Origin: XYA12-FULL-58-9 sp001798605
Lineage (GTDB): Bacteria > Myxococcota > XYA12-FULL-58-9
Assembly: GCA_036736205.1 (NCBI GenBank)
Contig: DAINMX010000001.1
Location: forward strand, 30,053-94,052
DNA length: 64,000 bases
Reading direction: 5' to 3'
Under the pieces are notes generated by a model that saw only the letters and a program-made list of their open reading frames with translations, had not been told where the DNA came from and searched no databases. A program made the position numbers and the translations under genes. Numbering within the stretch: the stretch's first letter is position 1; every line of letters starts with the position of its first letter. This document shows positions 53,970 to 63,066 of the stretch, in pieces.

Positions 53970-56900
53970 ATGTTGCGTTTGCAATGGCTGATGTTATCGG
54001 TGTGTGTGTTGATGTTCACCGCGTGTGTTGTGGCCGTGCCCGATCCGGACGATGGCGTGTTCGCCTGCGAGAACGCCGACGATTGCCGCAGCGGTTATGT
54101 TTGCCGCGAGCTTGTGTGCGTCAAAGAAGATGGCTCCAGGGGAAAGTGCGACACCGATGGATGTCCGACGGGTGAGGTCTGTGTCGAGTTTTCCGGCGGC
54201 GAGATCGGATGCGTCGACGATTGCGGCTCGGGATGTGACAACGACCATGCCTGCGCCGAGGTGAGCGGCTACCAAAACGGCCAGAACACCATGCTCGCCG
54301 CCTGTGTCGAGTGCCCGGGTGGTTGTGATAGCACCAAGCAGTGCGAGCTCACCGGACAAGACCATACCAACTACGATGCAATTGAACGCAGTTGTATGCC
54401 CTTGACCACGGACTGCCGCAACAGCGGCTGCCCGATTGCCCAAGACGTCTGTGCCCGCACTCAAAATGACAACACGGTGTGTTTGCCGGAATGCTTTGCA
54501 ATCAATGACACCAACCAGTGTAACAACGCCGAAATCTGCACCGAGGTCTACGCATATAGCAACGGCAATCAAGTCAACCGTTTGGCCTGCGCACCTTGCC
54601 TGGATGGTTGCAGCACCCAGGCGCAGTGTCAGAACCACAGTGGCTTCCCAAATTATTTCGATACAATGACTCTTGAGTGCGTGTTTCCCGACCAAGATTG
54701 CAACACCGCCGCTAACCCATGTACGGGGGGCACAGAGTGCGTTTACACCAACAGCGGTGGCACGATCTGTCTTTTCGGCTGCCCGTCATTCACTGAATGC
54801 GGCAATCAGGACGCCTGTGTCGAGGCCAATGGCTGGCGTGCTGACAATCCCAATCTCAGCCTTGCTGTCTGTGCGCCTTGCCCAGAGGCCTGTGGTCCAT
54901 CTGACTTGTGTGTCTCTTCTGATGCCACGGCTCCGACAAATTTCGAGAACCACGCCTTTGCTTGCGAGCCGCTGGTAGGGCAGTGCACCTCCGACAATGA
55001 CTGCGCGAGCCAAGGTGGCGGCCTTTGTGTCTCCATCGACAACCTCAACAATGGCGCCTGTGTCAAGGCATGCAGCGAGTGCGGCAGCAACGAGAGCGAA
55101 GGATGCGTAGAGCTCAACGCGCCCATCGGTGGCGTTCGCGCAGTGTGCCTTCCCTGTCCGAGCCAGTGTGCGCTCAACAATGGTACCGTCTGCGCAGCCG
55201 ATTCCTGGAATGCCGAGACCTTGAACAATGTTTCCATGCAGTGCGTCTGTGATGTCAATGAGTGTCACAACGATCTTGGCGACAGTGCCTATTGCACCGG
55301 GGATCCACCCTATTGCACTGCCGGCTCCTCCACTTGTATGGCGGATCCGACGGGCACCTGCACCGCTCCCTACGTCTGCGACGTGTTTGCTGACAATTGC
55401 TTCGCCGACTGCAACGTCAGCGGTGTCCCGTGCAACTCCTCCTATGGTGACCAATGTGCCTATCGACAGATTTATGACGGCTCGATGGCCAATCTTTGCG
55501 TGAGCGATCCCTGCAACAGCTCCTGTGCAAACGATTGCCTGGCCGCACCCTACACGGGTGAGGCGTTCTGCATGACTAACTCTGATGAGTGCGGCGGCAG
55601 CCAGTGGTGTGTTGACCACGCCGCTGGAAAGAACACCTGCGTGTGGTCTGGTTGGCTCGATGGCATGGGCAACTGTCGCACTCCCTGCAGCGGACCTGGA
55701 ACCTGCGGTTCTGACATCTGCGCCACTCTCGCGGAGCGTGATCGCAAATTGCCAACTCAGGTTTGCATGCCACCACCCACGTGCAGTCCGGCGTGCTATC
55801 TCCACCAGACCTGCGTGTACGGTGATGAGGCGTTCATCTCGACCGCCTGTACGTGGGGCTGTCTCAATAACAATGATTGCAATACAACCGAGGTCTGTAT
55901 CATCGACACGGATCGCTTCCCCGGGAATGTCGACGCCGCCCCCATCGGCACCTGTGTCGCCAACAACACCTGCACGAGCGTTGGAACCGATTGTTCTGGT
56001 GGTGTTGAGACCTGTGAGTGGGTAACCGCCGCCGACAATCGCACCCAGACCATGCTCCTGTGCCGTCCCAAACCGAGTATGGGCGCAAGGACTGGCCAAT
56101 CCTGCGATACCCAAGCGTGTGCCACGGAGCTTGGGTGCATTCGCCACCCAAGTACGAACTCTCACGAATGTCGGCCCTATTGCGACATCGCGAACCCCAA
56201 ATGTCCCCCTGGTGAATCCTGCGTCGAAAGCCTGAGGTGGGATGGGACCAACTACATGGGTACGACATCGGCCTGCATCCCCACCGATGCGCGTTACGAT
56301 CTCGGCGAAGTGGGCTGGACCTCATGGCTCGGATCGATCACGGGCGTCGAGGGAACATGGAACAATTGGTCTGGCGGCGTCGATATCGTTTCGATGGATG
56401 GCGCTACGGGGACGGGTGCCGGTGGCGGAGTTCTGGTGCTCAATGACGGCACGATGTTTGCCCTCTACCACACGGGAACTGGAGAAGTTTGCGGGTGGTG
56501 GCCAGGTACCGCGCACATTGGTGAAGCTGAATATGACCAAGCTTACAGCATGAGACGTCAACGGGTGTTGGTGGAATGTCCGCCATATGCAAACAGCAAT
56601 CCGCTGTGCGTCCCCGACCAACCCCATCCCCATCTGGCCAGCGGTTTGATGAGCGACTGGGACGGATGCGCGTTCGTGAGTTCCTCCGTTGTTCAACATT
56701 CTTGGACCGACGCTTTCTCCCCCCGCGGTGCCATCGACGATGGCCTGTTGGCCGCAGTGTCGGTTTATCGCAACGCCGCCAATTCTAGCGAACGTCAAAG
56801 TGTGCGGATCGCTCGTTTCGTCGACATGCCTGAGAGGAACTATCTGTCGTGGGCACCCTTCGAAGCATGGGTGGAACCCAATAGGGTGGTGAATGAACTG

Positions 56901-57455
56901 GCCGTCTCTGCAGATCTCGTCGCTTGGATTGCCAGCGAACAAGGTAACCCATCCAACCAAGCCCTTCACTATATTCCCACTCATGCGTTCTTCACCGGTT
57001 TTGACCAAGCAGCCGTTGGTGTGGCCCTGTTCTCCGGGCAGATTCGCGACCTCGATGTGGATGGCAACTTCATGGCGTGGGCAAGACAGGACGGCGTCAC
57101 CCAATACATCCATTACGCTTCGGTGAAGATCGAGAATTTCTCTTCGACCGCTCTCAACGACGACGCTATCTCAGCCTGCACTGGGTGCGGTCTGTTGAGC
57201 GACTCTGACAAGGTGATGCGGGCACAGCCAAGCCTTGGCTCTTACTACCTTGCTTGGAACGAGCCCGATACCAGCACGGGCATGATACGCGTCCGTGATC
57301 TTCTCCACTCCACCGCCACGGACGCGCAGTACTCGTTTGTCGGCGCGAGATTTGGCTCACCGGTGATCTTCAAAAATCCGTGGAGCAATAACATTCGGAT
57401 TTGGGGATTCAGGGTAGGTGATAAGACCGTGATGGACTTCGAGTTCAACTATTGA
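53970..57455 (+). CDS. Large Cys-rich lipoprotein with a C-terminal beta-propeller-like region
   Basis: I start at ATG 53970, with AGGGGAG 6 nt upstream. The first residues are a lipoprotein signal (lipobox MFTACV). Residues about 25-760 contain dozens of cysteines in recurring units such as CPTGEVCVEFSGGEIGC and CNNAEICTEVYAYSNGNQ. Residues about 770-1161 are Cys-poor and contain repeated segments that resemble propeller blades (VDGNFMAWARQDG, VSADLVAWIASEQ). No enzyme motif was found. The protein should sit on the outside of the cell and fold through disulfides. It precedes an M49-like lipoprotein peptidase on the same strand by 76 nt. Confidence 0.75.
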   Translation: MLRLQWLMLSVCVLMFTACVVAVPDPDDGVFACENADDCRSGYVCRELVCVKEDGSRGKCDTDGCPTGEVCVEFSGGEIGCVDDCGSGCDNDHACAEVSGYQNGQNTMLAACVECPGGCDSTKQCELTGQDHTNYDAIERSCMPLTTDCRNSGCPIAQDVCARTQNDNTVCLPECFAINDTNQCNNAEICTEVYAYSNGNQVNRLACAPCLDGCSTQAQCQNHSGFPNYFDTMTLECVFPDQDCNTAANPCTGGTECVYTNSGGTICLFGCPSFTECGNQDACVEANGWRADNPNLSLAVCAPCPEACGPSDLCVSSDATAPTNFENHAFACEPLVGQCTSDNDCASQGGGLCVSIDNLNNGACVKACSECGSNESEGCVELNAPIGGVRAVCLPCPSQCALNNGTVCAADSWNAETLNNVSMQCVCDVNECHNDLGDSAYCTGDPPYCTAGSSTCMADPTGTCTAPYVCDVFADNCFADCNVSGVPCNSSYGDQCAYRQIYDGSMANLCVSDPCNSSCANDCLAAPYTGEAFCMTNSDECGGSQWCVDHAAGKNTCVWSGWLDGMGNCRTPCSGPGTCGSDICATLAERDRKLPTQVCMPPPTCSPACYLHQTCVYGDEAFISTACTWGCLNNNDCNTTEVCIIDTDRFPGNVDAAPIGTCVANNTCTSVGTDCSGGVETCEWVTAADNRTQTMLLCRPKPSMGARTGQSCDTQACATELGCIRHPSTNSHECRPYCDIANPKCPPGESCVESLRWDGTNYMGTTSACIPTDARYDLGEVGWTSWLGSITGVEGTWNNWSGGVDIVSMDGATGTGAGGGVLVLNDGTMFALYHTGTGEVCGWWPGTAHIGEAEYDQAYSMRRQRVLVECPPYANSNPLCVPDQPHPHLASGLMSDWDGCAFVSSSVVQHSWTDAFSPRGAIDDGLLAAVSVYRNAANSSERQSVRIARFVDMPERNYLSWAPFEAWVEPNRVVNELAVSADLVAWIASEQGNPSNQALHYIPTHAFFTGFDQAAVGVALFSGQIRDLDVDGNFMAWARQDGVTQYIHYASVKIENFSSTALNDDAISACTGCGLLSDSDKVMRAQPSLGSYYLAWNEPDTSTGMIRVRDLLHSTATDAQYSFVGARFGSPVIFKNPWSNNIRIWGFRVGDKTVMDFEFNY

Positions 57456-57531
57456 TGATTCCACTCTCCGGTGACAACAATCCAGGCCATGGGGCTACCA
57501 TCGAAGTACCGGTGGCGAAGGAGTTCCCACA

Positions 57532-59250
57532 ATGATGAACAACCGTTTGCGATTTCTCCCCATTGGCATCACCATGGCCCTTGGCCTCGTTGCCTGCAAT
57601 AGACAGGAGGCCCCCGAAGCACCTGCGAGAATGGTGCCGGCCGCAGACGTGACGGAGAGCAAGATGGACAAGATGATCGCGAAGTTTGTTCCCACCGACA
57701 TATCCTACGACGAGGGCCTCTTGACCGAGCGAGAGCAGAAGGTCGTCGCAGAGCTCTACGCGGCCAGCAAGATCATGGACGAGCTGTTTCTGCAGCAAGC
57801 TTATGCGGGCAACGAAGAACTGCGCGAGGAGCTAACCAAAGATTCGAGCCCCGAGGCCGCAAAGACGCGCCAGTACTTCGACATCATGTTTGGACCCTTC
57901 GACCGTCTCGATCATAGCAAACCCTTTATGGGCACCAAGACGCGACCGGCCGGCGCTAACTTCTACCCAGAGGACATGAGCAAAGAAGAATTTGCCGCCT
58001 GGCTCACGGAGCATCCCGAGGACAAGGCCGCGTTTACCTCGGAGTTCACCGTCATTCGGCGCAGCGAGGGCAAGCTTGTGGCCATTCCCTACTCTGAGTT
58101 CTATGGGGACAAGCTCAAGATTGCGGCGGAGCATTTGCGCAAGGGTGCCGAGTCTGCCGACAACCCGTCGCTAAAGAAGTACCTGCTCAGTCGTGCGGAT
58201 GCCTTTGGTACGAATGACTACTTTCAGAGCGACATGGACTGGATGGACCTCAAAGACCACACCATCGAGGTGGTGATTGGGCCCTACGAGGTCTACGAAG
58301 ACGAGCTGTTCAACTATAAGGCGTCCTTCGAGGGTTTCATTACCGTCCGTGATCCCAAAGAGAGCGCCAAGCTTGCCAAGTTTGTCGCCTATCTCGACGA
58401 CATCGAGCGCAATCTGCCGATTCCCGACGAGTACAAGAACTTCGAACGTGGCTCCGAATCACCCATGGTCGTAGTACAGGAAATCTATGCCGCCGGTGAC
58501 GCCAAGTCGGGGGTACAGACTCTCGCTTTCAATCTACCCAACGACGAGAAGGTGAGAGAGGCGAAGGGCTCAAAGAAGGTTATGTTGAAGAACCTTCACG
58601 AGGCAAAGTTCGAGAAGCTGCTCAAGCCCATCGCTGCGATCGTCCTCGAGCCGGAGCAGTTGAAATGGGTAACCTTCGACGGCTTTTTCAATCACACCCT
58701 GATGCACGAGATCTCCCACGGCGTCGGACCGGGCAAGATCATCATCGACGGTCGCAAAACAGAGGTGAAACAAGAGCTCAAGGAGACCTACTCGAAGCTG
58801 GAAGAGTGCAAGGCCGATGTGCTCGGCATGTACAACAACGTCTTCATGATCGAGAAGGGTGTTTTTCCCAAGACCTTTGAGAAAGACATCGCCGTCACCT
58901 TCCTCGCCGGCATCTTTCGCTCGATTCGTTTCGGTATCACCGAGGCCCATGGTGCTGGCAATGCGATCATCTTCAACTATCTGTTGGAGAGGGGTGCCTA
59001 CGAGCTCAATGCGGAAACCGCCAAGGTGAAGGTGAATTTCGAGAGGATTCAACCTGTGGTCAAAGAGCTCGCCACGCGTTTGCTCACCATTCAGGCCAAC
59101 GGCGACTACGCTGGTGCCAAGAAGATGCTGGAACAATATGGCACGGCCACCGCAGCCATTGAGACCCTGCGCAGCAAGCTCGCGGAGCTACCCGTGGACA
59201 TCAAGCCGGTATTCCAGATTGACAAGATGCTCGGCACGTCTGAGATGTGA
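57532..59250 (+). CDS. M49 (dipeptidyl-peptidase III)-like lipoprotein peptidase
   Basis: The 572-residue protein has a lipobox (GLVAC). The zinc site is HEISH at residues 392-396 (in LMHEISHGVGPG), and the third ligand is in EECKADVLG (Glu 424 or 425), as in DPP III (EECRAE). Other M49-like features are EVVIGPYEVYEDELFNYKA and GITEAHGAGNAIIFNYL. Classical DPP III has HExxxH; here it is HExxH, a known variation in bacterial DPP III-like proteins. It should remove dipeptides from the N-terminus of peptides, but outside the inner membrane. Similar cytosolic DPP III proteins have no lipobox. Confidence 0.82.
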   Translation: MMNNRLRFLPIGITMALGLVACNRQEAPEAPARMVPAADVTESKMDKMIAKFVPTDISYDEGLLTEREQKVVAELYAASKIMDELFLQQAYAGNEELREELTKDSSPEAAKTRQYFDIMFGPFDRLDHSKPFMGTKTRPAGANFYPEDMSKEEFAAWLTEHPEDKAAFTSEFTVIRRSEGKLVAIPYSEFYGDKLKIAAEHLRKGAESADNPSLKKYLLSRADAFGTNDYFQSDMDWMDLKDHTIEVVIGPYEVYEDELFNYKASFEGFITVRDPKESAKLAKFVAYLDDIERNLPIPDEYKNFERGSESPMVVVQEIYAAGDAKSGVQTLAFNLPNDEKVREAKGSKKVMLKNLHEAKFEKLLKPIAAIVLEPEQLKWVTFDGFFNHTLMHEISHGVGPGKIIIDGRKTEVKQELKETYSKLEECKADVLGMYNNVFMIEKGVFPKTFEKDIAVTFLAGIFRSIRFGITEAHGAGNAIIFNYLLERGAYELNAETAKVKVNFERIQPVVKELATRLLTIQANGDYAGAKKMLEQYGTATAAIETLRSKLAELPVDIKPVFQIDKMLGTSEM

Positions 59251-59382
59251 GTGATTGCCCAGCGCTCTTCGTCGGGCGTTGATGCTGCCCCATCTAGTCT
59301 CCCATGCCTGAGGTGCCTGTCGGGCCACAAGAGATTGATGCCACACCCCGACGGTACCTTGTAGCATCTCTGGGCACTGCTT

Positions 59383-59400
59383 AACGGGTTCACCCGTTTT
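59383..59400 (+). terminator. Intrinsic terminator between convergent genes
   Basis: AACGGG and CCCGTT form a perfect 6-bp stem with a TTCA tetraloop, followed by TTTT-rich sequence. It lies 133 nt after the M49-like gene and before the end of the convergent 545-residue gene. Confidence 0.55.
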
Positions 59401-59418
59401 CACTGCTTGGTCAAATGC

Positions 59419-61056
59419 TTAGCGATCCTTCGCCATCGCTTCCAGAAGCTCTGCGGGTATCCGAATGGGTTGCAGTTCTTCCACCGCACGTCGGTCGAGT
59501 TCCCTGCTTTCCCGAATTCGCCTTTGTTCTTCGAAGGGGAATAGAAGCTGAAAGTACTGGATCTTGGCCTTCCCACTGTTTGCCATGTGCAGAACATGTG
59601 GAATTCGATCGAGCAGCGGGTCGCCGGTCGCCACCGCTCCTAGGGCACTCGCCGCCACTGAATTATTATACTGAGTCGAATAGGCGGATTCCTGGCCTTC
59701 TAACAATCTGGAGTAAATATCCTGAATCCCGAAGTCTCGGTTGTACGAAACGTGATCTCTGGCTTCACCCTGCGCGTCCAACGTCGGTATGAGAGGATCC
59801 CAGTCGCAGTCCATGTGGAAGGACTCTGCGCCAAGACGAGGGAAGAATCCAAGTCTACCCATTCTTTCGAGCCAAGGAGGGTCTCCGATCTGCCAGAAAC
59901 CTATGCCAGGCAACATGGGCTGAGCGTGAGTTGGTGGTGCCTTTCCAAAATCTGTGTAGTTCTCAACGATGGTCTCGATCATCGTTCGGGACAAACCGAG
60001 TCTTCTGACCCCCTCTTTTTCGATGACAAAATTGGCGAGGTGGTGGAATCCCTTTGGCTTGTACCTGTCGATAGGTGGCAGATCGAATTTGTCGAACCAC
60101 TTGTGCTCAGGCGTGCCATCCGGTGCATAGTCGAAATCCACCGTCTCGCGGAGGTTGCTGGCCGTGACGTTGTTGAATTTGCTGGTGAAGAAGAAGATAG
60201 TATCATCGTCCTTCGATACGAGCACGGTGCCGACAATCTCCCGGCAACCGTGGCCGATGTCCCGCGACAACACGAAACGGTAACCTTTTTCACCCCAACG
60301 GTGTCTGACACCAAACGGCGAAATGAGCTCCCTCTGAACTCGTCCGACAATTGTCGGTGGAAGATATCCACCGTTGCCGTATTTGGCATCCTCCAGGGAC
60401 CGCGACAGCAGACTGGATACGGCATTCGCCATGGCATCACAACCTACGTCGACGATGCCCAGTTCGAGATCCAATTCGACTGTCCCACCGGTTATCTTGT
60501 CGAGGACGGCCTTTTTGATCACTACGAACGGCGAAGCGTTGTCGGGTGCTCCTTCTCGGCGCAAGTAGGCGGCCCGCAATACCTCTGCGTCTACAAATCG
60601 CGCATTCGGATCGAGATTGACCTCAATCGATGGGTTGAAAGTGTTGTCCCCAACCAGGTGGTTGGATGCATTGTCCGGGCTGCGATTCCCAACAGTGGAA
60701 TGGGTGGGTTCGGGAACGTCGAACGGGATCTTCGCCTCGACCTCGGCCTTCAGAAGCAAGCCTGCGCAGGAGAAACTGCTGCCGGCCTGCCGGACCAAAC
60801 GGCCGATAATCCCCGCCACATCTTGGGTTGTGGCCTTCCCACCGGTTGACGTCGCGATGTCCTTGACTTGCAGAACGCCGCCATTTCCCGCCAGGCGTTC
60901 CTTGGTGAGGGTTGTGGTGCAACTGGTTTTGAACGCCGTGCGGTGCATGCGCTCGACGGCAGCGGCAATCTCTTGCCCATCTGTTCTTGTCTTGCCGATT
61001 TGTTGCATGACACCCCGTCCGGCCGATTCCGCAACCCTCGCTTCATTTATCGGCAC
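59419..61056 (-). CDS. Unknown protein of 545 residues
   Basis: No family was recognised. It has no signal peptide or membrane helix. Notable stretches are SFSCAGLLLKAEVEAKIPFD near residue 90, YNRDFGIQDIYSRLLEGQES, and an aromatic C-terminal part (KIQYFQLLFPFEEQRRIRES) with a Glu/Arg-rich tail. The protein is rich in Asp, Arg and Asn. A 365-residue frame on the other strand (59752-60849) is taken as a shadow because the minus frame is longer and ends next to a good gene. The upstream gene, 124 nt away on the same strand, is a VF530 protein. A cytosolic enzyme or nucleic-acid protein is possible, but nothing decides it. Confidence 0.5.
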   Translation of the reverse strand: MPINEARVAESAGRGVMQQIGKTRTDGQEIAAAVERMHRTAFKTSCTTTLTKERLAGNGGVLQVKDIATSTGGKATTQDVAGIIGRLVRQAGSSFSCAGLLLKAEVEAKIPFDVPEPTHSTVGNRSPDNASNHLVGDNTFNPSIEVNLDPNARFVDAEVLRAAYLRREGAPDNASPFVVIKKAVLDKITGGTVELDLELGIVDVGCDAMANAVSSLLSRSLEDAKYGNGGYLPPTIVGRVQRELISPFGVRHRWGEKGYRFVLSRDIGHGCREIVGTVLVSKDDDTIFFFTSKFNNVTASNLRETVDFDYAPDGTPEHKWFDKFDLPPIDRYKPKGFHHLANFVIEKEGVRRLGLSRTMIETIVENYTDFGKAPPTHAQPMLPGIGFWQIGDPPWLERMGRLGFFPRLGAESFHMDCDWDPLIPTLDAQGEARDHVSYNRDFGIQDIYSRLLEGQESAYSTQYNNSVAASALGAVATGDPLLDRIPHVLHMANSGKAKIQYFQLLFPFEEQRRIRESRELDRRAVEELQPIRIPAELLEAMAKDR

Positions 61057-61180
61057 GTTCAGAAATAGTGTTGTGCGGCATTATTCGTTGCGGTCTTTTC
61101 CGTGCCTGGTTTTCCCATAGGCACCGCCCTCGGAGTCTATTCTTTCGTTGTCTTGTTCAAAGACGAGACCGCAGAGTTGT

Positions 61181-61510
61181 TCAAGAATGGGAAGGGTCCT
61201 GCGGGTCCCCTTTAGAGCCTTCGTCTTGGTTCTCCAACCGTTGTGCCCGCCTCTCGGCCCGGCGTTTGTTCCGTTTCGCATGGCGCGCTGTGCGACGCAG
61301 ATCCTCCAGATAGAGCTTCTCCACCTCGGTCCGCGCCCACTGAACCCGGCGCAAGTACTTGAGGCTGGAGGCCAGACTCGGCGTAACGGTGAAGCAGCGC
61401 AGCTTGATGCGCTTGCCGAGCTCTTCCCAACCACAGCGCTCTACCAGCTCTTCCAGAATTGTCTTGAGGGTAATGCCGTGCAGCGGGTCATTCGGATGTT
61501 GTTCACTCAT
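61181..61510 (-). CDS. VF530 (DUF2132) family DNA-binding protein
   Basis: The 109-residue protein begins MSEQHPNDPLHGITLKTIL and continues LVERCGWEELGKRIKLRCF, PSLASSLKYLRRVQWARTEV and EKLYL. These are the VF530 hallmarks. The core ends near residue 70; a Lys/Arg-rich tail of about 35 residues (AKRNKRRAERRAQRLEN) follows. The family fold is a small helical one seen with DNA-binding character in structural work. It is the first gene before the 545-residue gene. Confidence 0.88.
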   Translation of the reverse strand: MSEQHPNDPLHGITLKTILEELVERCGWEELGKRIKLRCFTVTPSLASSLKYLRRVQWARTEVEKLYLEDLRRTARHAKRNKRRAERRAQRLENQDEGSKGDPQDPSHS

Positions 61511-61863
61511 GGTTCGGTCAGAGTTGCGGCATTAATTCGGGTCCACTGACTCAACGGGGCAAGGTCCAGATTGTTCGGGTCGAGGGGTCCAATGTCCAAT
61601 GTTCATAACTCCCCCATTGTGCTGTTTGTTGTTTCTACAATCAATGATCGGTGCTCCCCGCAATTGTCTCCTACGACGACGACAACGACTTGGCATTGCT
61701 GTGTTCATGTTGGGACAAAATATGCGACCATGGCGTCGACCTGGTCGCCAGAGGTGGCAGGCCACACACTGCGCAGCTGATTCCTTGAACCTGCAGGATG
61801 TGCTAACCCACCAAATTGTCGCCCGTTCATGAAAGGACCAAGCGGCGACAAAGGACGGGAAGT
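61511..61863. other. 353-bp intergenic region between divergent genes
   Basis: No supported gene here. The clearest element is a stem GCGACCA-11 nt-TGGTCGC at 61724-61748, with no U-run after it. It could be an operator or an RNA hairpin. The ribosome-binding site (AAAGGA, about 8 nt upstream) of the next lipoprotein gene lies at the right end. Confidence 0.5.
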
Positions 61864-62994
61864 ATGGAGCCACTGGCGTTGGCATTGATCAGAAACAAGG
61901 GCGGGGAGTGGATCCTAGTTTCGACCGCAATGTGTCTCGCGATGCTGGTCACGGCATGCAGCGGAGCCGCCGGTAGCATCATGGGTGGTACCAACGGCCA
62001 AGGCGACGATGGCAATCCACCTGGCGACGATGGCAATCCACCTGGCGACGATGGCAGTCCACCTGGCGACAATGGCAGCCCACCTCGCGACGATGCGAGT
62101 GGCGGGGATGCTAACGACGCGCTCACCCTCCTTTTTCATTCGGGTTTCGAGCCCAATACCACTGTGGTGAACACCTCGACGGCCGTCGGCGATCTCATCG
62201 GAGAAGACATCTCGGTCACGCCACCGAACAACTGGATAGATGACCTTCAGTCCGATCCATATGTCCACAGCTTCAGACTCTACTACGGTGACGGGTCGGG
62301 TGATGCATCCACCCGGGGGGTCGAGTTGGTCCCGGATCCACAGAATTTTGCTAATCAGGTGCTGCGCTTCTGGATACTGCAGCCAAACGACGGTGTCGGC
62401 ACCAAAGGGCGCATTCAAGCAGATTGTTGGAGCGACCCCGGTGGATTCCGAAACCTCCACTACTCCGTACGCCTCTATTTGCCGGGTGATGATTTTACTG
62501 CAATCATAAACCTTGCCCGCGCCGTCTCCTGGTTCACATTGATGGAGTTTTGGAATCACTCCCCGCCCGCACCAGAAAGTTTTCGTGTGACCGTCGATCT
62601 CGAAAAACCGGTGACCCATTTCGGTGTGTTACGATTCGGCGTGCGCAGTGAGTCATACGACGCCAGCGCTTCGACCTACAACCGGATCACCAGCCACGTC
62701 AACACCAGTTTCGTGGTTCCGGTGGACAAATGGATGACCCTTGAGATCAATCTGGCGGAAGGTGACGAAACGACGGGTCGCTTCTATATGGCGGTCACCC
62801 CAGAGGGCGAAGAGAGGGTGATCGTATTCGACGAAATCCTGCGTACCTATCACCCAGACCTCGTGCCCAACGGCATGCACTACTTCCAGCCGATGAAGCT
62901 GTACACCTACGATTGGCTCATCGACGACTTGCGTAACCAAGGCAAGCTCACGCAGGTATATTGGGATGACTTCGCCATTTACACAGGGGACTGA
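61864..62994 (+). CDS. Lipoprotein with Asp/Pro linker and a beta-rich (possible lectin or lyase-like) domain
   Basis: I start at ATG 61864 (MEPLALALI), following AAAGGA. Lipobox LVTAC. Residues about 45-75 are a linker of GDDGNPP units (see repeat). Residues about 90-376 are one beta-rich domain: LLFHSGFEPNTTV, YYGDGSGDASTRGVELV, then DCWSDPGGFRNLHYSVRLYL and VYWDDFAIYTGD. The jelly-roll look suggests a concanavalin-like or polysaccharide lyase-like fold, but I cannot name a catalytic residue. It is probably displayed outside. Confidence 0.6.
   Translation: MEPLALALIRNKGGEWILVSTAMCLAMLVTACSGAAGSIMGGTNGQGDDGNPPGDDGNPPGDDGSPPGDNGSPPRDDASGGDANDALTLLFHSGFEPNTTVVNTSTAVGDLIGEDISVTPPNNWIDDLQSDPYVHSFRLYYGDGSGDASTRGVELVPDPQNFANQVLRFWILQPNDGVGTKGRIQADCWSDPGGFRNLHYSVRLYLPGDDFTAIINLARAVSWFTLMEFWNHSPPAPESFRVTVDLEKPVTHFGVLRFGVRSESYDASASTYNRITSHVNTSFVVPVDKWMTLEINLAEGDETTGRFYMAVTPEGEERVIVFDEILRTYHPDLVPNGMHYFQPMKLYTYDWLIDDLRNQGKLTQVYWDDFAIYTGD
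62002..62085 (+). repeat. Four tandem 21-bp repeats
   Basis: Units at 62002-62022, 62023-62043, 62044-62064 and 62065-62085 encode GDDGNPP, GDDGNPP, GDDGSPP and GDNGSPP. The first two are exact copies. They form a flexible linker in the lipoprotein. Confidence 0.95.
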
Positions 62995-63066
62995 GACGGT
63001 TTTTGCCATGGTATCGCTCTCCACAGGGTTGCATTCCAAGAGCTCAACATCGTGTTGGGAGACCAA

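Noticed and set aside
54786..56165. 459-residue frame on the minus strand
   Set aside because: Antisense to the Cys-rich lipoprotein gene; low-information composition.
59752..60849. 365-residue frame on the plus strand
   Set aside because: Competes with the 545-residue minus-strand gene, which is longer; the plus frame has no ribosome-binding site or known domain. Not fully excluded.
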